In this document: piece by piece, positions 31,644-40,514 of the stretch
How the letters are laid out: every line of letters starts with the position of its first letter
How positions within the stretch are numbered: the first letter of the stretch is position 1
Program-made: the position numbers and the translations under genes
NCBI GenBank assembly: GCA_966212505.1
Contig: CBIHRS010000005.1
Location: 129,550-193,549 of the forward strand
Origin: CAMLIZ01 sp966212505
GTDB lineage: Bacteria; Pseudomonadota; Gammaproteobacteria; Burkholderiales; Burkholderiaceae_C
DNA length: 64,000 nt
Direction of reading: 5' to 3'
The notes under the pieces: generated by a model
What the model saw: the letters and a program-made list of their open reading frames with translations, nothing else
Database searches by the model: none
What the model was told of the DNA's origin: nothing

Positions 31644-33944
31644 TCAGCGTTTCTCCACCAGTTCGGGGATTCGCACGGTGCAGGTGATGCCGCGCGGCTC
31701 GTTCTCGCGCCATTCGACCTCGCCGCCCATCTGCTTGACGCGCTTGCGCACGCCACCCAGGCCCAGGCCGTGCGACCAAGCCTGCGGGTTGCGGCCGATG
31801 CCGTCGTCGCTGACGCGGAGCTGGAAGGCATTGCGTTCGAAGGTGATGTCGACGTTGACTTGCGTGGCCTGCGAATGCGAGATCGTGTTGCTGACCAGCT
31901 CGCGCAGCATCCGTGTGAGGGCCGACCACTGCACCACCGTCAGCACGATCTCGCGGTCGCAGCTGAAGGTCCAGCGCAGGTCGCACTGCGCTGCAGTGAG
32001 GCGCTGGGTGATGTCGGCCTTCCATTCGGCGGCGGCATGGGTGAGGCGATGGCTGGAGGCCGCGAGGCCGCGTGTCAGCGTCTTGAGGTCCTGCAGCGTG
32101 TGGCGCAGGTAGTCTTCCATCTCCGGGTTCGGCGCCTTGTACATCAGCGTCAGCAGGCGGGCGCCGATGTCGTCGTGCAGATCCTGCGCGATGCGGGTGC
32201 GCTCTTCGCTGCGGCCTTGCTCCACCGCCTTGTCGAACGCCACCGCGCGCCGCAGCTGTTCGACGATACGGTCGGTGAGGCGCGCGTCTTCTTGCGTGAA
32301 CATGCGCTTGCCGCGCCGCGCGAAGCGGATCACGACCGAACCCGACGACGATTGTTCGGCATCCTCGACGAGATGGGGCACCGGCACCAGCATCGTGGAT
32401 CCGTCGCCGACCACGCGCGCATGCGAGGAGCTGCGCTCCACATGCATCAGCTCCAGCGGCTCGAACAACTCGCGCAGCAGCCGCGACAGCAGCTCACGTG
32501 TCTTCTCCGGATGAACCTCCACTTCGCGCGCGATGCGGTAGAGCTGCTCGAACATGCGCTCCGTGGTGAGCATGTTGTCGCCCAGCATCTGGTTCAGGAT
32601 CCACTGGCGCGCGCCGGCATACAGGCCGAGCGAGAGAAACAGCGACAGCGTCAGCGACGCGAACTGTCCGAGCGAGAACATCGCGACGAACAGCAGGTCG
32701 AGCGAGCTGGCCACGGTGCTGATGCCGGCCAGCATCGAGAACTCGCGCATGACCTGCTGCGACCGCGACAGGAAAGGCACGAGCAGCAGCAGCGACGCGA
32801 GGAACACATACCAGATCACCGAGCCGACCGCGGCGATGTTGAATTGCATGCCGGGCTGCCGGCTCGCGGCAGCGACCGCCACCGTGAGCAACGCCAGCGT
32901 ACCCGCGGCCACCGTGCCGAACCGGCGCAGCACGATCGCGAACGGGTTGGGCTCGATCTTGTACGACCAGCTGAGCAGGGCCATCGAGACCAGGCCCGAG
33001 CCGATGGCATCGGCTTGCGCCCACCACCACACCTCGGGCAGCCGGTCGACCGCCACCAGGCCGGCCAGCACGAAGGCGATGAGCCAGCTGACCGTGCTGA
33101 CCACGTGCCGCGCCGGCAGGGGACGGGGATGCACGCTCGTCGCGTGCACGATGGCGGCCGCCGTGAGCAGATCGAAGGTGACGCGCGCGACCAGGTCCCA
33201 ATGCGCGAAGCCGGCCGGCAGGCCGATGCCGGGTGCCGACTCCACCGCGATGAAGAGCAGGTTGCCAGCCTGGCAGCTCGACATCACCGCATACAGCAGG
33301 TTGCGCAGCGAGGGGCGCGACAGCAGCACCACCATCGCGATCAGATACAACACCAGCGCAAGCGCGGACAGCAGCCAGAACAGCGCCCCGAGCGCCGCGA
33401 CGCCGCGCGGCTTGCACTTGACCGTGACCATCGCACCATCGCGGAAGAACAGCTTCACTTCCGGATGCGTGAACACCTGCGCCAGCTGCTCCTGCAACTG
33501 CGCATGCCGCTCGCGTTGCGCGTCGCTGACGAGCCATCGTGCAGAGCGCTGGAGCACCAGCGCGTCGACCACCAGCACCGCGCCGTCGCTGCCAACGATG
33601 CCGAGCAGCTGGCGGCCTTCGAGCGGCTGCAGCTGGGGGTCGTGCGCGGCCACCAGTTCGAGCTGGCCCTGTGCATTGGCGCGCCACACGGCATCGACCT
33701 GCGGGGTGGCCGCGAGGCTGCGGATCAGCAGGAACAGGCCCAGGCAGCCGAGCAGGGCGGCTGCTACCAGCGCCCGCAGGCGCCAGCCCATCCAGCGCGC
33801 CGGGCGCAGCCGGTGGCCGAGGCTGCGCTCGAGCGTGCTGGCGTCGAAGCCCGAATCGCCGCCACTGCCCGGCGGCGGGCTCGTGCTGGTGCCGTCCGAC
33901 GCCGCCAACTCGGGCAGCGGCGTGGCTGTGGAATGCGAGGCCAT
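31644..33944 (-). CDS. Multi-pass NarL-family sensor histidine kinase
   Basis: This 766-residue kinase has an unusual layout. TM1 is at about 56-75, then an extracytoplasmic domain of ~105 residues, then a membrane block of about seven or eight helices between ~183 and ~447. A GAF-like region (about 465-570) comes next, then HisKA_3 with phosphoacceptor His590 in RIAQDLHDDIGARL. The HATPase has LRELVSNTISHS, VSDDGIGRN and GLGLGGVRKRVKQMGG. It lies 20 bases downstream of a LuxR-type response regulator on the same strand, clearly its partner. The membrane block suggests sensing within or at the membrane (compare 7TM-type receptors). Ligand unknown. Confidence 0.9.
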   Translation of the reverse strand: MASHSTATPLPELAASDGTSTSPPPGSGGDSGFDASTLERSLGHRLRPARWMGWRLRALVAAALLGCLGLFLLIRSLAATPQVDAVWRANAQGQLELVAAHDPQLQPLEGRQLLGIVGSDGAVLVVDALVLQRSARWLVSDAQRERHAQLQEQLAQVFTHPEVKLFFRDGAMVTVKCKPRGVAALGALFWLLSALALVLYLIAMVVLLSRPSLRNLLYAVMSSCQAGNLLFIAVESAPGIGLPAGFAHWDLVARVTFDLLTAAAIVHATSVHPRPLPARHVVSTVSWLIAFVLAGLVAVDRLPEVWWWAQADAIGSGLVSMALLSWSYKIEPNPFAIVLRRFGTVAAGTLALLTVAVAAASRQPGMQFNIAAVGSVIWYVFLASLLLLVPFLSRSQQVMREFSMLAGISTVASSLDLLFVAMFSLGQFASLTLSLFLSLGLYAGARQWILNQMLGDNMLTTERMFEQLYRIAREVEVHPEKTRELLSRLLRELFEPLELMHVERSSSHARVVGDGSTMLVPVPHLVEDAEQSSSGSVVIRFARRGKRMFTQEDARLTDRIVEQLRRAVAFDKAVEQGRSEERTRIAQDLHDDIGARLLTLMYKAPNPEMEDYLRHTLQDLKTLTRGLAASSHRLTHAAAEWKADITQRLTAAQCDLRWTFSCDREIVLTVVQWSALTRMLRELVSNTISHSQATQVNVDITFERNAFQLRVSDDGIGRNPQAWSHGLGLGGVRKRVKQMGGEVEWRENEPRGITCTVRIPELVEKR

Positions 33945-33964
33945 GGAGGCGCCTCAGGGCAGGT

Positions 33965-34705
33965 TTAGACCAGGCCTTGCTTGCTCGCCAGCACGGCGGC
34001 TTCGGCGCGGCTGGAGACGTTGAGCTTCTTGTAGATGGACTTGATGTGGTCGTTGACGGTGAACCACTTGATGCCCATCAGGCTCGCGATCTCCTTGATC
34101 GTGAAGCCCTTGCTCAGGTAGGTGAGGACCTCGCTCTCGCGCGGGGTCAGGCGCTCGTGGTCGAGCGGCTTTTCGATCGGCACCGGCCGGCTGGTCTGGA
34201 AGCCGGAGATCGGCGCGAAGCCTGAATCGGGGGCCTGGCCCTCGCCACCGCCGGGGCTGTGGCGGAAATGCGTGAGCAGCCGGCGTGCGATGGCGGGCGA
34301 CAGCGGCGGCTGGCCGCGCACGATCTTCTGCAGCTCCTCGACCAGCACCTCGAAGCGGTCTTCCTTCAGCAGGTAGCCATCGGCGCCGCGCTGCAGCGCC
34401 GGAAAGAGATGGTCGTCGTCGGAATACAGCGTGGTGACGATCTTGGTGGCGGGGTATTGCGCCAGCTCGGTCAGCAGCTCCATGCCGTTGCCGTCGGGCA
34501 GTTCGAGGTCGACGAGGATGAGCTTGAACGGATCGACGCCATGCAGGCCGCGCGGTCCTCCGGTCAGACTGATGTGGCGGCGTGCGGTTTCCAGATCGCC
34601 GGCCTCGGTGATCACGATGGTGTCGCTGAAGCTCTCTCGCACCACGCGGCACAAGAAGCTCCGGGCAACCGGGTTGTCTTCCAGGATGAGGACCTTGACG
34701 GCCAT
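33965..34705 (-). CDS. NarL/LuxR-type response regulator
   Basis: This 246-residue protein has a receiver domain (about 1-125) with acidic pocket LEDN, phosphoacceptor Asp66 (LILVDLELPDGNG) and conserved Lys in GYLLKED. A linker of ~55 residues rich in Gly/Pro leads to a LuxR HTH (about 183-240) with LTPRESEVLTYLSKGFTIKEIA. It heads a two-gene operon with the multi-pass kinase. Target genes cannot be inferred; the adjacent quinone oxidoreductase on the same strand is separated by 110 bases. Confidence 0.94.
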   Translation of the reverse strand: MAVKVLILEDNPVARSFLCRVVRESFSDTIVITEAGDLETARRHISLTGGPRGLHGVDPFKLILVDLELPDGNGMELLTELAQYPATKIVTTLYSDDDHLFPALQRGADGYLLKEDRFEVLVEELQKIVRGQPPLSPAIARRLLTHFRHSPGGGEGQAPDSGFAPISGFQTSRPVPIEKPLDHERLTPRESEVLTYLSKGFTIKEIASLMGIKWFTVNDHIKSIYKKLNVSSRAEAAVLASKQGLV

Positions 34706-34815
34706 GATGATGTTCTCCCCTTAACACCGAGGTGTTTGCGGGGCAGGATCGTAGCGCAGTTACGCGCGCTCACAGCTGCGGGCCCCCGTACTCGGGGAGG
34801 GGCACGCAGCTCGCT

Positions 34816-35793
34816 TCAGTCGTTCACGAGCAGCAGCTTGCCGCGCACCTGCCGCGTGCCCATGCGGGCATAGGCTTCTTTCAGTGAACTCATCGGCAGG
34901 CGGCTGTCGATCACCGGCTTGACCTTGCCCTGCGCATACCAGCCTGCCAGCTCGGCCAGCGCCTTGGCGTAAGCCTGCGGCTCGCGCTTGACGAATTCGC
35001 CCCAGAACACGCCGACGACGGAGGCACCCTTGAGCAGCGCCAGGTTCCACGGCAGCGCCGGGATGCCGCCGCCGGCGAAGCCGATCACGAGGTAGCGGCC
35101 CCGCCATGCGATCGAGCGGAACACCGGTTCTGCGAGGTCTCCGCCCACCGCGTCGTAGACGACATCCGGTCCTTTGCCACCGGTGAGTTCCTTCAGCCGG
35201 TCGCGGATGTTCTCGGTGGCGTAGTTGAGCGTCGCGTCGGCGCCGATGTCGCGGCACAGTGCGGCCTTCTCCTCGCTCGAGACGCCGGCGATCACCCGAG
35301 CCCCGGCGGCCTTGGCAATCTGCACCGCAGCGGTGCCCACACCGCCCGCCGCGCCGAGCACCAGCACCGTTTCGCCGGCGCGCAACTGGCCGCGGTCGAT
35401 CAGCGCATGGTGCGAGGTGCCGTAGGTGAAGGCGAAGGCAGCGCCGTCGTCGAGCTTGAAGCCGGGCGGCAGCCGCATCACCTGCTGGGCGCTGACACAG
35501 GCATGGGTTGCGAATCCGCCGCTGACGCCGATGGCGGCGACCGGATCACCTACCTTCAGGTGGCTCACGCCTTCGCCCACCGCATCGATCGTGCCCGAGA
35601 ACTCCGCACCGGGGACGAAGGGCAGCGGCGGCTTGACCTGGTACTTGTTCTGCACGATCAGCAGGTCGGGGAAGTTGAGGCTGGCGGCATGCACGGCGAC
35701 ACGCACTTCGCCGGCCTTGGGTTCGGGCGTGGGAGCCTCTTTCCACTCGAGCGCCTCGACGCCCACCGGGTTCTCGCAGATCCATGCCTTCAT
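34816..35793 (-). CDS. NADPH:quinone oxidoreductase family protein (zinc-independent MDR)
   Basis: This 325-residue medium-chain reductase is of the quinone oxidoreductase type. The N-terminal catalytic-domain motif NFPDLLIVQNKYQVKPPLPF and PGAEFSGTID are typical. The NADPH-binding AAGGVGTAAVQIAKAAGARVIA follows, and VYDAVGGDL is conserved. The structural and catalytic zinc ligands are absent. The start at 35793 has AAGGAG at proper distance; an upstream frame extension lacks homology. It probably reduces quinones or enoyl substrates; the natural substrate is not clear. Confidence 0.93.
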   Translation of the reverse strand: MKAWICENPVGVEALEWKEAPTPEPKAGEVRVAVHAASLNFPDLLIVQNKYQVKPPLPFVPGAEFSGTIDAVGEGVSHLKVGDPVAAIGVSGGFATHACVSAQQVMRLPPGFKLDDGAAFAFTYGTSHHALIDRGQLRAGETVLVLGAAGGVGTAAVQIAKAAGARVIAGVSSEEKAALCRDIGADATLNYATENIRDRLKELTGGKGPDVVYDAVGGDLAEPVFRSIAWRGRYLVIGFAGGGIPALPWNLALLKGASVVGVFWGEFVKREPQAYAKALAELAGWYAQGKVKPVIDSRLPMSSLKEAYARMGTRQVRGKLLLVND

Positions 35794-35887
35794 GCCGTTG
35801 TCTCCTTGCTTTCCATCAAGCAGGCGATCATAGAGAGCAGGCCGGGAAAGTCGCGTCACACAGGTGACGACTCCCTACAATGCCCGC

Positions 35888-36646
35888 ATGCGCATCCTGA
35901 TCGCCAACGACGACGGTTATCTTGCTCCCGGACTGGCTGCGCTGGTCAAGGCCTGCGAAGGGCTCGGGGACATCGAGGTGATTGCCCCCGAGCAGAACGC
36001 CAGCGGCACCTCCAACGCGCTGACGCTGAACCGTCCGCTGTCGGTCTTCACCGGTGCCAACGGTTTCCGTTATGTGAACGGCACACCCTCCGATTGCGTC
36101 CACATCGCGCTCACCGGCCTGCTGCCGCAGCGGCCCGACCTCGTGCTCTCAGGCATCAACAACGGCGCCAACATGGGCGACGACACGCTGTATTCCGGCA
36201 CCGTCGCGGCCGCGATGGAGGGGTTCCTGTTCGGCGTGCCGGCCATCGCGTTCTCGCAGGTCGACAAGGGCTGGGCGAATCTCGACGCGGCGGCACGTAC
36301 CGCGCGCGCCGTGGTCGAGCAGGTGCTGGCGAAGCCGCCGGTCGAGGGCCCCTGGCTGCTGAACGTCAACATCCCCAACCGGCCCGATGCCGATCGACTG
36401 CCTCGCGTCGTCACTCGGTTGGGCCGCCGCCATGCCAGCGAGCCGGTCATTTGCCAGCAAAGCCCGCGCGGCGAGCCGATCTACTGGATCGGTCCCGCAG
36501 GCGATGCACGGGAAGCGGGCGAGGGCACCGATTTCCATGCCACCGCGAACGGTGCGGTGTCGATCACGCCGCTGCACGTGGACCTGACGGATCAGGCCGG
36601 TCTTCCGGCGTGGCGGCAATATCTCTCGGGCAGGGGCGCCCCGTGA
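35888..36646 (+). CDS. surE: 5'/3'-nucleotidase SurE
   Basis: This 252-residue metal-dependent survival nucleotidase has metal ligands in ILIANDDGYLAPG at the N-terminus, Ser in NASGTSNALT, and NGTPSDCVHIALTG, SGINNGANMGDDTLYSGTV in order. The ATG at 35888 is chosen over a GTG-like start 24 bases upstream. Its TGA overlaps the pcm GTG start. It leads the classic stationary-phase string surE-pcm-nlpD-rpoS. Confidence 0.97.
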   Translation: MRILIANDDGYLAPGLAALVKACEGLGDIEVIAPEQNASGTSNALTLNRPLSVFTGANGFRYVNGTPSDCVHIALTGLLPQRPDLVLSGINNGANMGDDTLYSGTVAAAMEGFLFGVPAIAFSQVDKGWANLDAAARTARAVVEQVLAKPPVEGPWLLNVNIPNRPDADRLPRVVTRLGRRHASEPVICQQSPRGEPIYWIGPAGDAREAGEGTDFHATANGAVSITPLHVDLTDQAGLPAWRQYLSGRGAP

Positions 36647-37458
36647 GCGGCAGCGGCTCGCGCCCGCCCAAATTCCCGCTGGGCCTGGACAAGGTCACGC
36701 CTGCCAAGCGCACGCCTGCGTCCACGGCCACGCTCCGGCCGCAGCGTCCGCTGCAGGAGGCCGCGGCCGAGGCGCAGCGCCGCAGCGCGCCCACGGGCGT
36801 GGGGCTCGATTCGGCGGGAGTGCGTGCGCGCATGGTCGCGCGCCTGCGTGCCGACGGCTTGCATTGCGAGCCGGTGCTGCAGGCGCTGGGCCGCGTGCCC
36901 CGGCATCTCTTCGTCGACAGCGCGCTCGTCGTGCAGGCCTACGAAGACACCAGCCTGCCCATCGGTCTCGGGCAGACGATCTCCAAGCCCTCGGTGGTCG
37001 GGCGGATGATCGAGCTCATGTATGCCTCTCCGGCCGTGCAGGCACGCGGCCATCTGGGGCGGGTCCTCGAGATCGGCACCGGCTGCGGCTACCAGGCCGC
37101 GCTGCTGTCGGAGCTGGCGACGCGGGTGGTGTCGATCGAGCGGCTGAAGCCGCTGCACGACAAGGCGCGCGACCTGCTTGCGCCATTGCGGCGCGACAAC
37201 CTCCGCCTGGTCTACGGCGATGGCCGGCTCGGCCATGCGCCTGCCGCCCCCTACGATTGCATCATTGCTGCGGCTGGCGGTGACGACCTCCCGCAGGCCT
37301 GGCTCGATCAGCTGGCAGTCGGTGGAAGGCTGGTCGCTCCGATGCTGGCGAGCCGCGGCGGGCAGGTTCTGATGGTCGTCGACCGGCATGAGTCCGATTG
37401 GGTCCGTCATGTTCATGAAGCAGTGCACTTCGTCCCCTTAAAATCGGGCGTTGCTTGA
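36643..37458 (+). CDS. pcm: Protein-L-isoaspartate O-methyltransferase
   Basis: This 271-residue repair methyltransferase acts on isoaspartyl residues in aged proteins. It starts at GTG 36643, overlapping the surE stop (GTGA). The first ~55 residues are a Pro/Ala-rich extension not found in the E. coli enzyme (208 aa). The core has VPRHLFVDSALVVQAYEDTSLPIG, GQTISKPSVVGRM, the SAM loop VLEIGTGCGYQAALL and VYGDGRLG. It is cotranscribed with surE and nlpD. Confidence 0.95.
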   Translation: MSGSGSRPPKFPLGLDKVTPAKRTPASTATLRPQRPLQEAAAEAQRRSAPTGVGLDSAGVRARMVARLRADGLHCEPVLQALGRVPRHLFVDSALVVQAYEDTSLPIGLGQTISKPSVVGRMIELMYASPAVQARGHLGRVLEIGTGCGYQAALLSELATRVVSIERLKPLHDKARDLLAPLRRDNLRLVYGDGRLGHAPAAPYDCIIAAAGGDDLPQAWLDQLAVGGRLVAPMLASRGGQVLMVVDRHESDWVRHVHEAVHFVPLKSGVA

Positions 37459-37475
37459 AGAACAAGGTGTCACTG

Positions 37476-38381
37476 ATGGGAGTCGTGCAAGCGTCACGCG
37501 TTCTGCGGGTATGGTGCAGCGGTGTGCTGATCGCCATGCTGGCAGCGTGCGCATCGTCTCAACACCGCGCTCCGGTCGAAGAGCGCGGTCCTGCCCAGCG
37601 TGCTGCGGCTGCGGCCGCTGCTCCGGCCGAAGCGCCGAAACCACCTCCACCGGGAATCGAGAATGCCGGCAAACCCGGGTATTACTCGGTCAAGCCGGGC
37701 GATACGCTGATCCGCATCGGCCTTGAGACCGGCCAGAACTGGCGCGACATTGCCAAGTGGAACAACGTCGACAACCCCAACGTCATCGAAGTGGGCCAGG
37801 TCCTGCGTGTCGTCACGCCGGGCGTCGATCCCACCGCTGCCGCGGCGCGCCCGGTGACACCGCCCAAAGTGGAGGCACGTCCGCTGACCGCTGCCTCTGC
37901 GGCCTCCGCGCCGGCGAGCGCGGCCTCGGGGGCAGCGCCGGCGGCTTCTGCGGCATCGTCGCCGGCCATCGGCACCATCGTGGCGCCTCTGGCGACGCCG
38001 CGTGAAACCGAAGACGAGCTGAACTGGTCATGGCCTGCCAGCGGTCCGGTGGTTGCGGGGTTCGACGATGCGCACAGCAAGGGGCTCTCCATTTCGGGCA
38101 AAGCCGGCGACCCGGTGCTGGCCGCAGCCGACGGTCGGGTTGTCTATGCAGGCTCCGGATTGCGTGGCTACGGCAATCTGGTGATCGTGAAGCACAACAA
38201 CACCTACCTCACGGCCTACGCGCACAACCAGACGCTGCTGGTCAAGGAAGACCAGGTCGTCAAGCGCGGCCAGAAGATCGCCGAAATGGGGGCGAGCGAC
38301 GCAGACCGGGTGCAGCTGCACTTCGAAATCCGCAAGCAGGGCAAGCCGATCGATCCGGCCAAGCTCCTGCCCCCGCGCTGA
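37476..38381 (+). CDS. nlpD: LysM/M23 lipoprotein NlpD, degenerate peptidase
   Basis: This 301-residue outer-membrane lipoprotein has lipobox LAAC (Cys25) and a Pro/Ala linker. LysM follows at about 69-113 (YYSVKPGDTLIRIG), then an Ala/Ser-rich spacer and a C-terminal LytM (M23) domain. The zinc ligands normally found in HxGxD are lost (the site reads SKGLSISG), while later His in TAYAHN and QLHFEIR remain. NlpD proteins of this kind activate the AmiC amidase during cell separation and are not peptidases themselves. ATG 37476 with AAGGTG is preferred over TTG 37455. The rpoS promoter is expected inside this gene in other bacteria. Confidence 0.95.
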   Translation: MGVVQASRVLRVWCSGVLIAMLAACASSQHRAPVEERGPAQRAAAAAAAPAEAPKPPPPGIENAGKPGYYSVKPGDTLIRIGLETGQNWRDIAKWNNVDNPNVIEVGQVLRVVTPGVDPTAAAARPVTPPKVEARPLTAASAASAPASAASGAAPAASAASSPAIGTIVAPLATPRETEDELNWSWPASGPVVAGFDDAHSKGLSISGKAGDPVLAAADGRVVYAGSGLRGYGNLVIVKHNNTYLTAYAHNQTLLVKEDQVVKRGQKIAEMGASDADRVQLHFEIRKQGKPIDPAKLLPPR

Positions 38382-38415
38382 AGGCGCACCACGCAGGCCG
38401 CGGAGGTTTGACGGC

Positions 38416-39426
38416 ATGACCCACAAGCGCGACACGCGGAACGGCCATGCCAGCAACCCGCCGAAGATCCCCGACGGCGTCGAGGATTCACCGGGTGCCG
38501 ATGCAGATCCCGCTGCGGCCGAGGTCGCGCTGCAGAACGTCGGCAAGGACCTGCCGATGGGCGAGGCCGAGGTCGGCAACACGCTGCAGACCTACCTGCG
38601 CGAGATCCGCAAGGCACCGCTGCTGACGCCCGAAGAGGAATACGCCACCGCAGTGAAAGCACGGGCAGGCGATTTCTCGGCGCGGCAGGCCATGATCGAG
38701 CGCAACCTGCGCCTGGTGGTCAGCATCGCGAAGAACTACCTCGGCCGCGGCCTGCCGATGACCGACCTGATCGAGGAGGGCAACCTCGGCTTGATGCACG
38801 CGATCGGCAAGTTCGAGCCCGAGCGGGGCTTCCGTTTCTCGACCTATGCCTCGTGGTGGATCCGCCAGAACATCGAGCGGGCGATCATGCACCAGGCCCG
38901 TCTGGTGCGGCTGCCGGTGCACGTGGTGCGCGAGCTCAACCATGTGCTGAAGGCGCGGCGTGCGCTCGAGGCCGAAGCGGCGCGCGGCGTCCAGGGTGAC
39001 CGTCCCGTGCGGGTGGAGGAGATTGCGGCAGCGCTCGACATGCCGGTGCAGAACGTGGCCGAGCTCCTCAAGTACGCCGAGCAGCCGGCCTCGCTCGACG
39101 CGCCGCTGGAGCGCAATGCCACCGATGCCACCGAATCGATGCTCGACACCGTGGCCGACGACCAGGCCACCGATCCGCTCGGCCTCACGCTGAGCCGCGA
39201 GGTCGAGCAGCTGCTGAACCATGGCCTCTCGGAGCTCAACGAGCGCGAGCGCGAGGTGCTGGCGGGCCGCTATGGCCTGCGCGATCGCGAACCCGAGACG
39301 CTCGAGGTGCTGGCCGAGCGCATGGGGCTGACCCGCGAGCGCATCCGCCAGATCCAGCAGGAAGCGCTGCTCAAGCTCAAGCGGCGGATGATGCGCCAAG
39401 GCATCGACCGCGACTCCATCTTCTGA
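38416..39426 (+). CDS. rpoS: RNA polymerase sigma factor RpoS
   Basis: This 336-residue stationary-phase sigma factor has region 1.2 (NTLQTYLREIRKAPLLTPEEE), regions 2.1-2.4 (RNLRLVVSIAKNYLGRGLPM, GFRFSTYASWWIRQNIERAI), region 3, and region 4 (ETLEVLAERMGLTRERIRQI). The short acidic N-terminus without a region 1.1 fits RpoS rather than RpoD. It lies 34 bases after nlpD, as in enterics and other betaproteobacteria. Confidence 0.97.
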   Translation: MTHKRDTRNGHASNPPKIPDGVEDSPGADADPAAAEVALQNVGKDLPMGEAEVGNTLQTYLREIRKAPLLTPEEEYATAVKARAGDFSARQAMIERNLRLVVSIAKNYLGRGLPMTDLIEEGNLGLMHAIGKFEPERGFRFSTYASWWIRQNIERAIMHQARLVRLPVHVVRELNHVLKARRALEAEAARGVQGDRPVRVEEIAAALDMPVQNVAELLKYAEQPASLDAPLERNATDATESMLDTVADDQATDPLGLTLSREVEQLLNHGLSELNEREREVLAGRYGLRDREPETLEVLAERMGLTRERIRQIQQEALLKLKRRMMRQGIDRDSIF

Positions 39427-39460
39427 TCCTCCTGCGGCGCTTGGGGCGCCGGTACCACCC

Positions 39461-40249
39461 ATGGCCTGGCCTGTCCTCGTCTTCGACATCGAAACCATTC
39501 CCGACATCGCGGGCCTGCGCGCGCTGCGCGGCGACGACGCCGCCCTCAGCGATGCCGAGGTGTATGCCAATGAGCTGGCCGAGCGCAGCGAAGCGGGCAA
39601 GACCGACTTCATGCCGCACTACCTGCAGCGCGTGCTGGTGATCTCGTGCGTGTTCCGCAGTGCCGAGGGGCTGCGCGTGCATTCGTTCGTCGACCGCGAG
39701 CCGGAAGGCGTGAGCGAGGAAGGGCGGGTGATCCAGCAGTTCTTCACCACGGTCGAGAAGAAGGTGCCGCAGCTCGTGAGCTGGAACGGCGGCGGCTTCG
39801 ACCTGCCGGTGCTGCACTACCGCGGGCTCAAGCATGGCGTGGTGGCCAACAAGTACTGGGACCTCGGCGAGGACGATCGCGAGTTCAAGTGGAACAACTA
39901 CATCAGCCGCTACCACATGCGCCATCTCGACCTGATGGACCTGCTGGCGATGTACCAGCCGCGCGCCAATGCACCGCTGGATGCGATGGCCAAGCTGTGC
40001 GGCTTTCCGGGCAAGCTGGGCATGGACGGCTCCGCCGTGTACCCGGCCTACCTGCAGGGCGAACTGGAAGACATCCGCCGCTATTGCGAGACGGACGTGA
40101 TGAACACCTACCTGCTCTACTGCCGCTTCCAGAAGATGCGCGGTGGATTCACCGACGTTGAATACGAGCGCGAGATGGCGATGGTGCGAGACACCCTGGG
40201 CGGCATTGACGAGCCGCACTGGGCCGAGTACCTGGCAGCCTGGCGCTAG
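39461..40249 (+). CDS. Predicted 3'-5' exonuclease (PolB-like exo2 family)
   Basis: This 262-residue DnaQ-fold exonuclease is of the DNA_pol_B_exo2 type. It has Exo I FDIETIPD (residues ~8-15), Exo II WNGGGFDLPVL, and Exo III in the RRYCETDVMNTYLLYCRF segment, with the four acidic metal ligands present. It stands alone without a polymerase gene. It probably acts in repair or nucleic-acid turnover. The gene follows rpoS by 34 bases and converges on the CWC gene with a 4-base overlap of the stops. Confidence 0.93.
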   Translation: MAWPVLVFDIETIPDIAGLRALRGDDAALSDAEVYANELAERSEAGKTDFMPHYLQRVLVISCVFRSAEGLRVHSFVDREPEGVSEEGRVIQQFFTTVEKKVPQLVSWNGGGFDLPVLHYRGLKHGVVANKYWDLGEDDREFKWNNYISRYHMRHLDLMDLLAMYQPRANAPLDAMAKLCGFPGKLGMDGSAVYPAYLQGELEDIRRYCETDVMNTYLLYCRFQKMRGGFTDVEYEREMAMVRDTLGGIDEPHWAEYLAAWR

Positions 40250-40473
40250 CCGCCCGTCGCGCAGCGGCGGCAGAGGCAGGCGCGGTTGCGATGCTCCTGC
40301 GGAACGCGCGCCAGCGCCTCGGGCGCGAACCTCACCTCGCTGCACCAGCACGGCACATCGAACCGCCCGGCGGCGGCCGGGGCGCAGGCGTTGGCTTCGC
40401 CGCACAGCGGGCAGAGGCAGTGCGGCAGCGGCGCGGAGGCAGGCGAGGAATCGTCGGCATCTGGTACAGGCAT
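40246..40473 (-). CDS. Cysteine-rich CWC family protein
   Basis: This 75-residue protein has a Cys pattern CPLCGEANAC, then CWCSEVRF and a final CLCRRC. This is typical of the small CWC family (about 70 residues) and suggests metal binding. No signal peptide is present. The stop shares bases with the convergent exonuclease stop. Function is not known for the family; it often lies beside rRNA/tRNA modification genes, as it does here next to rlmD. Confidence 0.85.
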   Translation of the reverse strand: MPVPDADDSSPASAPLPHCLCPLCGEANACAPAAAGRFDVPCWCSEVRFAPEALARVPQEHRNRACLCRRCATGG

Positions 40474-40514
40474 GGCGCCCGAGCATACGCCGGGGCGCCG
40501 CGATAATCGAGCGC

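Noticed and set aside
31322..31687. 121-codon plus-strand frame across tRNA-His
   Set aside because: It reads through the tRNA gene and the terminator; the similarity to peptide-like text seen near tRNAs is a known annotation artefact.
31770..33968. 732-codon open frame opposite the multi-pass kinase
   Set aside because: Its Arg/His/Gln-rich composition and position over a real gene mark it as a shadow.
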